DNA of 64,000 nucleotides. Origin: Streptomonospora salina. Lineage in GTDB: Bacteria; Actinomycetota; Actinomycetes; Streptosporangiales; Streptosporangiaceae. Made by a program: the position numbers and the translations under genes. This document shows, in pieces, positions 25,443 to 33,528 of the stretch. Location of the stretch: contig NZ_JACHLY010000001.1 of NCBI RefSeq assembly GCF_014204715.1, positions 2,015,001-2,079,000 of the forward strand, written 5' to 3'. The notes beneath the pieces were generated by a model. The model was not told the origin of the DNA. It worked only from the letters and a program-made list of their open reading frames with translations, and searched no databases. Position 1 is the stretch's first letter. Each line of letters opens with the position of its first letter.

Positions 25443-26654
25443 ATGGACCCCGTCTCCCGCCCCGCAGCGCGCGTCCGCCTCGCACTCGACGACCCCGCAA
25501 CCAACACCAAGTGTCTTCGCGAGGCTGGCCCGGTGGCTGCGGTCGAGCTAGCCGGCCTGCACCTGTGGGCCGCCTGCAGCGACGAGGCCCTGCGCACCGT
25601 CCAAGGCGACACCGGCGGCACGTTCCTGCGCGGGGCCGAGAACTGGCCCGCCCTCCAGCGCGGCGAGGTGGATCCCGCGCACCCGCTGGTCGCTCTGGTG
25701 GGCGACCTGCGCAGCCTGCTCGCCCTCAACGGCACCGAACACGAACAGATCCGCCGGCTGCTGCGGCCCGCCTTCACCCCGGCCGCCGTCAAACACCGCC
25801 GGGGCCGGATCGAGGCCATCACCGACCGCCTCCTAGACGAAATGGCACAGGCCGGGCCGCGGGCGGACCTGCTGGACTTCGCCTGGCAACTGACCGTGGA
25901 GGTGTTCCTCGACCTGTTCGGCCTCGGCCCCGAGCACGCCGAACGCTTGAGCGACATCACCACCCGCGCCTTCGCCCTCTCCGACCCCGGCGTGCACGCG
26001 GAGGCCCGCACCTACATCGCCGACCTGCTCGACCACACCCCACCCGACACCGCCAGCGGCGACCTGCTCTCCCTGCTGGCCACATCCCAGCGCAACGGCG
26101 ACGTGTCACGGGCCGACGCCGTCGACACCTGCTACCTGCTGATCGTCGCCGGCTTCGACACCACCCTCGGAGCCCTACTCAACGCCGCCCAGGCCCTGGC
26201 GACCCACCCCGACCAGCGCGACCTCGTCCTCTCAGGACAGGTGGGCTGGGGGTCGGCGGTCGAGGAGTGCCTGCGCCGCTACAGCTCCGTGGCCACCCTC
26301 CCGATCTGTTTCACCACCCGCGAGGTCGAGCTGTGCGGCACCAAGCTGCCCGCCGGGGCCGGGGTGCTGCTGGGCATTTCCGCCGCCGGACTCGATCCCC
26401 ACCGGTGGCAGGACCCGGAGGTCTTCGACGTCACCCGCAACCCCAAGGGGCATCTGGCCTTCGGCCACGGCATCCACTACTGCCTGGGCGCCCACCTCGC
26501 CCGCCTCGAACTGGAAACGGCCCTGTCGCGGCTGTTCACCCGCTTCCCCCACCTGCAACCGGCCGGCCAGGTGCCGCCTCTGCCCAGCTTCATGATCCGC
26601 CGCCCCGCCAGCCTGCCCGTGAACCTGACCCCCGGCACCGCCCGAGCCGCCTGA
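25443..26654 (+). CDS. Cytochrome P450, CYP154-like
   Basis: The 403-residue P450 has all hallmarks: I-helix VAGFDTT (about 236), K-helix EECLRR (EXXR), and haem loop FGHGIHYCLGAHLAR with Cys347. It is preceded by a perfect AGGAGG 4 nt before ATG 25443, so it is independently translated despite overlapping the open frame of the first P450. CYP157/CYP154 pairs usually accompany conservon G-protein genes in Streptomyces; no conservon genes are in this window. It is a candidate oxidase for the local pathway. Confidence 0.92.
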   Translation: MDPVSRPAARVRLALDDPATNTKCLREAGPVAAVELAGLHLWAACSDEALRTVQGDTGGTFLRGAENWPALQRGEVDPAHPLVALVGDLRSLLALNGTEHEQIRRLLRPAFTPAAVKHRRGRIEAITDRLLDEMAQAGPRADLLDFAWQLTVEVFLDLFGLGPEHAERLSDITTRAFALSDPGVHAEARTYIADLLDHTPPDTASGDLLSLLATSQRNGDVSRADAVDTCYLLIVAGFDTTLGALLNAAQALATHPDQRDLVLSGQVGWGSAVEECLRRYSSVATLPICFTTREVELCGTKLPAGAGVLLGISAAGLDPHRWQDPEVFDVTRNPKGHLAFGHGIHYCLGAHLARLELETALSRLFTRFPHLQPAGQVPPLPSFMIRRPASLPVNLTPGTARAA

Positions 26655-26722
26655 TTCGGCGCCCCGTTCGGGCCCGAACTCCGCCCGCATAGACCGCTTC
26701 CGCGTTCGACAGGTGCATCATC

Positions 26723-27553
26723 ATGCCCGACCACACACCCGCTCCCCCGGCCGGCGTCGACCCCTACACCCCCAGCGCCGCCCGCCTCTACGATTTTTAT
26801 TTGGGCGGCAAGGACAACTACGCCGCCGACCGTGAGGCCGGCACCGAGCTCCTGGAACGTATCCCCGAGCTGCACAGCACCGCCCACGCCAACCGGTACT
26901 TCCTGCGCCGCGTCGTGCGCCACCTGGCCGCCGAAGCCGGCATCGACCAGTTCTTGGACATCGGCTCCGGGCTGCCCACCCAGGACAACGTCCACCAGGT
27001 CGCCCAGCGCCACGCCCCCGGCGCCCGCGTCGTCTACGTCGACAACGACCCCATCGTGCTCGCCCACGCCCACGCGCTCCTAGCCGAGGACCCCGCCACC
27101 ACCGCGGTCGCCGAGGCCGACCTGCGCGACCCGGCCGGCATCCTCGCCCACCCCCAGATCCGGGGCATGATCGACTTCAGTCGGCCGGTCGCCGTGCTGA
27201 TGATCGCCGTCCTGCACTTCCTCACCGACGAGGACCGCCCCTACGAGGTGGTGGCCGCGCTGCGCGACCGGCTGTGCCCGGGCTCCTACATCGCCGTCTC
27301 CCACCTGGAGAACGAGACCAGCCCCCAGCGGGCGGCGTTCATGGAGCAGGTCTATGCCCGCAGCTCCGCCACCTTGAAAGGGCGCAGCCACGCCGAGATC
27401 CGCCGGTTCTTCACCGGGATGGAACTCGTGGAGCCCGGTGTGATGCCCATCTCCCAGTGGCGCCGCGACCCCACCGAGCCCTACTGGCCACCCGAGCAGG
27501 CCTGGGGCGACGGCGGCCTCGGCCGCCTCACCCAACGGCCGCCCGCGGGCTGA
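26723..27553 (+). CDS. SAM-dependent methyltransferase, DUF574 (PF04672) family
   Basis: The 276-residue protein has the family start YTPSAARLYDFYLGGKDNY, a SAM-binding loop FLDIGSGLPT, acidic strand-2 end VVYVDNDPIV, and RPVAVLMIAVLHFL. The DUF574 family is greatly expanded in actinomycetes; substrates are unknown. It follows the P450 by 68 bp on the same strand and may modify the same product. Confidence 0.9.
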   Translation: MPDHTPAPPAGVDPYTPSAARLYDFYLGGKDNYAADREAGTELLERIPELHSTAHANRYFLRRVVRHLAAEAGIDQFLDIGSGLPTQDNVHQVAQRHAPGARVVYVDNDPIVLAHAHALLAEDPATTAVAEADLRDPAGILAHPQIRGMIDFSRPVAVLMIAVLHFLTDEDRPYEVVAALRDRLCPGSYIAVSHLENETSPQRAAFMEQVYARSSATLKGRSHAEIRRFFTGMELVEPGVMPISQWRRDPTEPYWPPEQAWGDGGLGRLTQRPPAG

Positions 27554-27825
27554 GGGGACACGGGCTCGAAGCCGCACCGGGCGAGAGATGACCTTCTTCG
27601 ATGTCGCCTCGGGCTTACCGAGGCGTCCGGCTCCCTGGCCGAACAGGCACACAACACCAACCTCTACGGGCCCCACAACCCGGGGCAGGGATCGGGTGGA
27701 CCAGGCGCCACCCCGCCCACCCTGCACCGGAGCACCCCGCGCCGGCGCACCGGACCGCCGCCGCAGCCCAGCCCACAGTCGCCTGTGTGTCCGCTGCTTC
27801 CCGCACCGACGTGTTACGGAGTTGT

Positions 27826-29757
27826 ATGAACCGGCGCCGCCCACGCCGCCCCGCCCCGGCCGCACCCGCAGGCCTGCCCGAACTGGCCACCAGCCGCTTC
27901 CACCCCTGGTTCGGCGACCTGCAGCGCCTGTCGCTGTGGCACATGCTCACCCGCCTGCCCGCCCTCATCGCCACCGCCCTGCGCTGGAGCTGGAAAGCCA
28001 GCCCCCGCGACACCCTGCTCACCGTCGGGCTCAACATCGCCGCCGGCGCCTTCTCCGCCGTCGTACTCACCGCCGTGGTCGGCATCCTGCAGGGTCTGTT
28101 CGCCCAGAGCCCCACCCCCGAGCGGCTGCAGGCCGCCCTGCCCTCCCTGCTGCTGGCCGGAGCCGCCACCCTCACCCGCGCCGCACTGCGCTCCGCAGCG
28201 ATCTGGGCCCAAGGCCGGCTCACCCCGATGGTCGAGCGGGCCGTGGAGGTCGAACTCGTCTCACTGACCACCGCCACCCGCCTGGAGGCCTTCGACGACT
28301 CCGACTGGTGCGACCAGATCCACCGCGCCCGCACCCTGGGCGTCTACGAAGCCGGACGCATCACCGGCTACGCCGCCGACATCGCCACCGAGCTGGTCAG
28401 CCTGCTGGCCGTGGCCACCGTCCTCACCGTGTTGCACCCCGTGCTGCTGCCGCTGCTGGCGCTGACCGTGGCCCCGGTCGGCTGGGCCGCGATCCGCTCC
28501 GCGCGAATGCGGTATGCGCGGATGCGGGCGCTGAGCACCTCCAACCGGCTGCTGTACATGTACACCCACGCCATGACCGAGCGCGAGGCCGCCGCCGAGC
28601 TGCGCGCCTACGCGATGCGCCCCATGCTGCTGGCCGAATTCGCCCGCATCTCCGACCACGTCCGCGACGCCCTCCTGGCCGTGGTGGGGCGCCAGACCAC
28701 CACCCGCGCTGTGGGCGACGTGCTGGGCGGCATCGCCACCCTGGCCACCTACGCCGCCCTGGTCGCGCTGCTGCTGGCCGGGCTGATGCCGCTGGCGGTG
28801 GCCGGGGCCGCCTACCTCGCCCTGGGCCAGGGCAAAGCCGCCCTGGATCGGCTCATGAGCGCCGTCAACTCCTGCTACGAATCCGGCCTCTACCTGTCGG
28901 ACCTGCTGGAGGCCTTCGACCAAGCCCGCCGCCGCACCCCGCCCGCCACCGGCACCACATCCCCCGGCCCGCTGGAAGAGCTGCGGGTGCAGGGCGTGGA
29001 CTTCGCCTACCCCGCCGCCGAGGCCAACGCGCTCACCGGAGTCAGCATCACCGTCGAACGCGGCCGGGTGGTGGCCCTGGTCGGGGAGAACGGGTCCGGC
29101 AAATCCACCCTGGCCACCCTCATCTCCGGGCTGTATGTGCCCGATGCCGGTGCCATCACCTGGAACGGCACCGACATCGCCGACCTGGCCCCCGACGAGC
29201 TGCACGCCCGGATCGGGCTGATCCGCCAGCAGTACCACCAGTGGCCCTTCTCCGCCGAGCGCAACATCACCATGGCCGCCCCCGGGGACGCCGACCCCGA
29301 CCGGCTGGGCCGGGCGCTGCGTCTCAGCGGCGCCGACCAGGTGGTCGAGGACCTCGCCCACGGGCTGGACACGCCGCTGGATACCCGGTTCAAAGACGGC
29401 GAGGATCTCTCCGGCGGGCAGCGCCAGCGCATCGCCGCCGCCCGCGGCCTCTACCCCCAGGCCGATCTGGTCATCGCCGACGAGCCCACCGCCGCCTTGG
29501 ACGCCCGCGCCGAGGAGCGGCTGTTCGCCACGTTCCAGGCCGCCGCCGAGGGGGCCGCGGTGTTGCTGATCACCCACCGGCTGGCCAGCACCCGCAGCGC
29601 CGACTGGATCTACGTCCTCGACCACGGCCACGTCGTCGAACAGGGCACCCACACCGACCTGATCACCCACGGCGGGCTCTACGCCGAGCTGTACGGGATC
29701 CAAGCCGCCGCCTACAACGGAGTCACCCCGCACCGGCACACCGAAGAAGTGCCGTAG
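27826..29757 (+). CDS. ABC transporter, fused permease and ATPase (exporter type)
   Basis: The 643-residue half-transporter starts at ATG 27826 (GGAG 5 nt upstream); the longer frame to 27601 is low-complexity. Residues about 40-330 form a six-helix ABC membrane domain; the ATPase domain follows with Walker A GENGSGKST (about 420), signature LSGGQRQR (about 527), Walker B LVIADEPTAALD and H-loop THRLAS. Type I exporters of this form often export peptides or drugs. It ends 60 bp before an 18-bp peptide gene, on the same strand. Confidence 0.92.
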   Translation: MNRRRPRRPAPAAPAGLPELATSRFHPWFGDLQRLSLWHMLTRLPALIATALRWSWKASPRDTLLTVGLNIAAGAFSAVVLTAVVGILQGLFAQSPTPERLQAALPSLLLAGAATLTRAALRSAAIWAQGRLTPMVERAVEVELVSLTTATRLEAFDDSDWCDQIHRARTLGVYEAGRITGYAADIATELVSLLAVATVLTVLHPVLLPLLALTVAPVGWAAIRSARMRYARMRALSTSNRLLYMYTHAMTEREAAAELRAYAMRPMLLAEFARISDHVRDALLAVVGRQTTTRAVGDVLGGIATLATYAALVALLLAGLMPLAVAGAAYLALGQGKAALDRLMSAVNSCYESGLYLSDLLEAFDQARRRTPPATGTTSPGPLEELRVQGVDFAYPAAEANALTGVSITVERGRVVALVGENGSGKSTLATLISGLYVPDAGAITWNGTDIADLAPDELHARIGLIRQQYHQWPFSAERNITMAAPGDADPDRLGRALRLSGADQVVEDLAHGLDTPLDTRFKDGEDLSGGQRQRIAAARGLYPQADLVIADEPTAALDARAEERLFATFQAAAEGAAVLLITHRLASTRSADWIYVLDHGHVVEQGTHTDLITHGGLYAELYGIQAAAYNGVTPHRHTEEVP

Positions 29758-29817
29758 CCGCACCCCGGTGAGTCTTCCGATCCGTCCGCCCACACTCAGT
29801 CCACGGAAGGGGCAGCC

Positions 29818-29835
29818 ATGCGCTACGTCCACTAA
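29818..29835 (+). CDS. Minimal pentapeptide gene MRYVH, biarylitide-like RiPP precursor candidate
   Basis: ATG CGC TAC GTC CAC TAA encodes MRYVH, preceded by GGAAGGGG with a 5-nt spacer. Biarylitides come from 18-bp genes such as bytA (MRYYH); a P450 links Tyr3 to His5, and family precursors follow M-x-Y-x-H. This peptide fits exactly. It differs from known loci in that the P450 does not follow it directly: the P450s, methyltransferase and ABC exporter all lie upstream on the same strand. The match and the ribosome-binding site are seen; the function is inferred. Confidence 0.5.
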   Translation: MRYVH

Positions 29836-29882
29836 TGCCCACCCGGCGGCTACGGCAGAACCGCTGGCACACGTCTGAATGA
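29835..29882 (+). CDS. Possible 15-codon ORF coupled by TAATG to the pentapeptide gene
   Basis: The last A of the MRYVH stop codon begins an ATG (TAATG), opening MPTRRLRQNRWHTSE and then a stop. It is Arg-rich and not recognised. It may be meaningless, but stop-start overlaps of this type allow re-initiation. No independent evidence of translation. Confidence 0.2.
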   Translation: MPTRRLRQNRWHTSE

Positions 29883-30067
29883 TCACAGATGGAGCGTCGG
29901 CTCCGCTCACTCGACAGCGAATCTGAAAAGACCGAGGCACACTCGCGCCATCCACGACCTGGAATATTCTACGTTCTGCGCAGCACATACGACACTTGTG
30001 CACAAGACAGACGTTCGAATATGTTCAGGGCTCACGAAAGTGGTCGTCTGGCGAGACGGGGAATCTG

Positions 30068-30751
30068 GTGGACGACAAGATACCGCAGCGCATGCTCTTG
30101 CTGGACGCCTGCGGTGTTCTCGTGGGCGAGCCGATGGGCCCGCTGTTTTCAGCAGTCGCGGCCTCCTGCGGTTCCCGTGTCGACCAAGTCCAGCTTCTTT
30201 TCCGTGATCATCTTCGGGATGATCTGTGGAGCGGCCGGATCTCCACGAGAGATTTCTGGGACCGCTTCGCTGCAGCGGTAGGACACGACTGCGCACCGCG
30301 TCAGTGGCATACGACGATCGTCGATTCCATGGCCCCACTGCCTGCAGGGGATTCCGTCTCCGGCTGGGCCCAGCGTGCGCGCTTGACGCTTGTCTCCAAC
30401 CACCGACACGAATGGCTGCTCCCCGTGCTGCACAAGCTCGGGATTGAGCGGCACTTCCACGCGGTTGAGATCTCCAGCGTCACCGGTCTCATCAAGCCCG
30501 ATTCCGCAGCGTTTCTGCACGCCCTCGACGGGCGCTGCCCGCGTTCGGCCTTGTATGTCGATGACAAGGCCGCAAACGTGCGGGCGGCACGCGATGTGGG
30601 CATCAGCAGTCTCCAAGCCGACCCGGCGGGAGACTGGATCGACGAAGTAGAAAGGTGGCTCGGCTCTGCATCCGACAGCGCGCACCTTCGATCGGACGTT
30701 CGTCGAGCAGATCCCTCAGATCACCGCGAGTCTCTCCAAAGAAGTCGATGA
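30068..30751 (+). CDS. HAD-superfamily hydrolase-like protein lacking the second motif-I Asp
   Basis: Start GTG 30068 (GGGGA upstream) gives 227 residues. Motif I is LLLDACGVL, so the usual DxD is D-A-C and the general acid Asp is lost. Motif II LTLVSNHRH, Lys in GLIKPDSAAF and motif IV ALYVDDKAANVRAA are present. Family members with this change may be phosphatases with altered activity or non-catalytic. The last 35 residues are Arg/Ser-rich and overlap what looks like the N-terminus of the next gene, so a frameshift near 30670 is possible. Confidence 0.75.
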   Translation: MDDKIPQRMLLLDACGVLVGEPMGPLFSAVAASCGSRVDQVQLLFRDHLRDDLWSGRISTRDFWDRFAAAVGHDCAPRQWHTTIVDSMAPLPAGDSVSGWAQRARLTLVSNHRHEWLLPVLHKLGIERHFHAVEISSVTGLIKPDSAAFLHALDGRCPRSALYVDDKAANVRAARDVGISSLQADPAGDWIDEVERWLGSASDSAHLRSDVRRADPSDHRESLQRSR

Positions 30752-30776
30752 CCTCCCCGCGGTTGGCCGGCAATGG

Positions 30777-31502
30777 GTGTTCTACGGCAGCCGCCCCTTG
30801 GGCACGCAGAAGCCCGGCAGCGATCTGGACGCGCTCCTGGTCCTCGACGAGACGAACCAACTACCGCACCGGCGCAGCGCTACGTGGCGCCAGATCCCCG
30901 TCACCGTCTACGTCCTGGCCCGTGCCGACCTGTACTCGGACGGAAGCGACCGCGGATACGGCGGCTATTTCGCGCTGAAGCTGTTCGGCCCTTTCGTCAC
31001 CGACTCCCCGTCCGAGGAACCGGCACTGAGGACGCTGGTCGCCGATTTCCTGGCCCCGCTCGGCCACGCGGTGGCGAAGAGATGGGGGCAGTCGGTGTGG
31101 ACTGCCGACCAGCTTCTTGCCCACGGCCACCTGGCGTTCCTGGAGCTCTATCCCGATGCGGCCTCGTATCTGGCCCGCCATCACCGCCACCGCAACCTGT
31201 TCCTGGGTGTGTGGGCCCATCAGCGCGCCGCATACCTCGCCGCCCTGGAGGCCGGCGGCCACATCCACCGGGCGGGCGAGGGCCTCTGGCGCTATGACGC
31301 CGGATCCTCTATCGACGGATTCGCCCGGCAGCGTTCGCGGTGCGCAGCGCGGTTCTGGGCGTGGGGCGCGGTGTTTCACGACGCGGATCCCGGCTTCCCG
31401 GATCACTACTTCCACAAGGCCGACGCGGCGGCGACGCGGGGGCAGCAAGACGATGCGTATCGCTTCCTGGAGCGGGTCGTGGCGGAGGGAGTGCTGGCGT
31501 GA
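30777..31502 (+). CDS. Nucleotidyltransferase-fold protein (ANT/pol-beta type)
   Basis: Contains YGSRPLGTQKPGSDLDALLVLD, the GS-x(n)-SDxD motif of pol-beta nucleotidyltransferases, close to the N-terminus, then about 220 residues including a helical C-terminal half (HRNLFLGVWAHQRAAYLAAL). GTG 30777 is the first start in frame. Upstream the same frame reads TFVEQIPQITASLSKEVDD, a typical N-terminal helix with no start codon, which suggests a frameshift or a non-standard start near 30670. It would transfer NMP to an unknown acceptor. Confidence 0.75.
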   Translation: MFYGSRPLGTQKPGSDLDALLVLDETNQLPHRRSATWRQIPVTVYVLARADLYSDGSDRGYGGYFALKLFGPFVTDSPSEEPALRTLVADFLAPLGHAVAKRWGQSVWTADQLLAHGHLAFLELYPDAASYLARHHRHRNLFLGVWAHQRAAYLAALEAGGHIHRAGEGLWRYDAGSSIDGFARQRSRCAARFWAWGAVFHDADPGFPDHYFHKADAAATRGQQDDAYRFLERVVAEGVLA

Positions 31503-33475
31503 CGCCGGAGATCGAGTGGTGGCACCGGCGGTGCAACCAGGTTACGGAGCGGCGCGAACAGCAGCGTGTCGGCCAGTTCGGGCTGCATCCGGTGGCCTCG
31601 CATCCTCCCGGCGATGCGGCCTTACCCGGCGAAGTATGGGCCTGGCAGGCTCATGCTCGAACGGAGCTCGGCGCCGAGGCCACGTCGCCGGTCCGGGTCG
31701 GGTTCGCGGGCGACCGCCCCCATGCCGGCCATCTCGGATTGGCGCGGGCGGCCGGTGAACTCGCCGGCCATGCGGGCACGGTTCTGGCGTTCGACGCCTC
31801 CGGTGACGGCGACCGGCGGATGGTCGAGGCCTTCCGGGCCGCTGTGGACCACTTCACCGACCGAGCGCCCCACGTCCATGTCGTGGACGAGGCTCCCGAA
31901 CTGCGCAGCTTCCAACGGCGGGCCGCCCGCGCGCTGCCGTTGGAGCGCCTGCGGCGAATCTACGGGTTCGACGCGAAGACGCCCCTGACGGTGCCGCTCG
32001 ATGTCGCCGACATGCTCGGCTTCTTCCTCTTCAACCCGGCCGGGAGTGATGCGCCCGGAGTCGCGCTGGTGGATGCGCTCCAAGCGCCGCACTCGGCGGC
32101 GCTCCGGCACTGCGCCCGGGCCATCGGTGCGACGCCTCCGGTGCTGCTGTACCGGCGCCTGTTTCCCCACCTGCGCCGCGCCGGCCAGCGCGGGAGCGTG
32201 CGCGAACCGTCCTCGGTGATCTTCGTCGACGACAGTGAGGAGACTGTGCGCTCCAAGTTCGCTACGGCGATCACCGGTGGTGGAGCCAGTGTCGCCGAAC
32301 ACCGCGCCTTTGGCGGGGATCCGGTGCGCTGCTCGGCGTTTGCCACCGTGGAACTACTGTGCTCCCCGCAGCGGGCCCGCACCGTCCTGGCGCAGTGCCG
32401 GGCCGGCCACGTCACGTGCGCGCAATGCAAGGACCACAACGCCGACGCGGTCGTGGCGGGCCTGAAATCGATCACCGACCGGCTCCCCACGGCCCGCGCA
32501 GGGGTCTCTTCCGGAGTAGGGCCCGCGGTGCAGCGCGCCGTCCCGACGCTTTATCGGCCTCCCCCGCGCACGTGCGGCGACCTGGAGGCGGAGATCGCCA
32601 CGCGCACCCAGGTGACCGCTGAACAGGTCGTGGCGGCCAACGGCTCGACCGAGGTCATGGACTGGCTGTTTCGCCTGCAGGCCCGGCCCGGGGCCCAGGT
32701 GGTGGCGACCGAACCGGCGTTCGAGCTCTACCGCGATCTCGCCCAGCGCCACGGGTTCGAGTATGTCCCGGTGTCTTGGGACCCGGCGACGTTCGCCCCC
32801 GACCTCGACGCGGTGGAGCAGGCGATCGATGAACGCACCCGGCTGGTGGTCATCGAGCTACCGCATTCGGTGTCCGGGGCCGCCGTTTCCCTCGATGCCG
32901 TCATCGAACGGCTGCTCCCCACGCTGCCCGCCGGCGCGCGCCTGCTCCTCGATCTCGCCTACGCCGACTTCACCGTTCCACCGCCCCGCATCGACACCGG
33001 CCTCCTCGAGACCCATCCCGAGATCGTCGCCTTCGGCACCCTGTCGAAGGCGCACTGCCTGCTGGGCGCACGCGTGGGCTACGGCCTCACTGCGGCACCG
33101 CTGGCCACCCGCCTGCGCGAACAACGTCTGCCTTATGGCCTCGATGCGCTCGCCACGGCCGCGGCACACGCCGCACTCGCCGACGAGCAACAGGTGCAGC
33201 GCACCCTCCAGGCCAACCGCACCGCACGGGCGCGCCTGTGCCGGGTTCTCGACGAACACGGCATCGCCTATATCCCCGGCCAGGCGAATTTCCTCCTGAT
33301 CAATCTCGCGGACCGCTATCGGCCGGTGGTCGATAGACTTCGAGCGCGGAACGCCCGGTATCGGGATGGTCACCGGTGGGATCTTTCCGGGTGGATTCAG
33401 GTCCATCTGATCGATATCCCTACCGTCGCCCCGGTCATCGACGCGATCGAATCTGCTGGGCCGGGCCGACCGTGA
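31499..33475 (+). CDS. Degenerate TrpRS-like domain fused to HisC-like PLP aminotransferase
   Basis: GTG 31499 overlaps the previous stop (GTGA), GGAGGGA upstream; 658 residues. Residues about 60-330 resemble archaeal/eukaryal TrpRS: HIGH-like HAGHLG, then IFVDDSEETVRSKF, TGGGASVAEHRAFGGDP and a final CAQCK. KMSAS is replaced by REPSS, so ATP-dependent activation is doubtful. Residues about 345-655 are a class I/II aminotransferase like HisC: NGSTEVMDWLF, and GTLSKAHCLLGARVGY with PLP Lys517. The usual NPTG is SVSG, and the C-terminal substrate Arg (R.S.G) is IQVHLI. Substrate is probably not histidinol phosphate. Confidence 0.8.
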   Translation: MTPEIEWWHRRCNQVTERREQQRVGQFGLHPVASHPPGDAALPGEVWAWQAHARTELGAEATSPVRVGFAGDRPHAGHLGLARAAGELAGHAGTVLAFDASGDGDRRMVEAFRAAVDHFTDRAPHVHVVDEAPELRSFQRRAARALPLERLRRIYGFDAKTPLTVPLDVADMLGFFLFNPAGSDAPGVALVDALQAPHSAALRHCARAIGATPPVLLYRRLFPHLRRAGQRGSVREPSSVIFVDDSEETVRSKFATAITGGGASVAEHRAFGGDPVRCSAFATVELLCSPQRARTVLAQCRAGHVTCAQCKDHNADAVVAGLKSITDRLPTARAGVSSGVGPAVQRAVPTLYRPPPRTCGDLEAEIATRTQVTAEQVVAANGSTEVMDWLFRLQARPGAQVVATEPAFELYRDLAQRHGFEYVPVSWDPATFAPDLDAVEQAIDERTRLVVIELPHSVSGAAVSLDAVIERLLPTLPAGARLLLDLAYADFTVPPPRIDTGLLETHPEIVAFGTLSKAHCLLGARVGYGLTAAPLATRLREQRLPYGLDALATAAAHAALADEQQVQRTLQANRTARARLCRVLDEHGIAYIPGQANFLLINLADRYRPVVDRLRARNARYRDGHRWDLSGWIQVHLIDIPTVAPVIDAIESAGPGRP

Positions 33476-33528
33476 CGCCTGTGTGGACACCACGACCGAC
33501 CGACACCTGTGCGAAGGACCCCACCGCC

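Noticed and set aside
27588-29771. Plus-strand ORF of 727 codons overlapping the exporter
   Set aside because: Pro/Arg-rich translation in another frame of the same gene; only its first codons could matter.
28261-30003. Minus-strand ORF of 580 codons
   Set aside because: Antisense to the ABC exporter; Gly/Val-rich shadow without domain, while the exporter has all ABC motifs.
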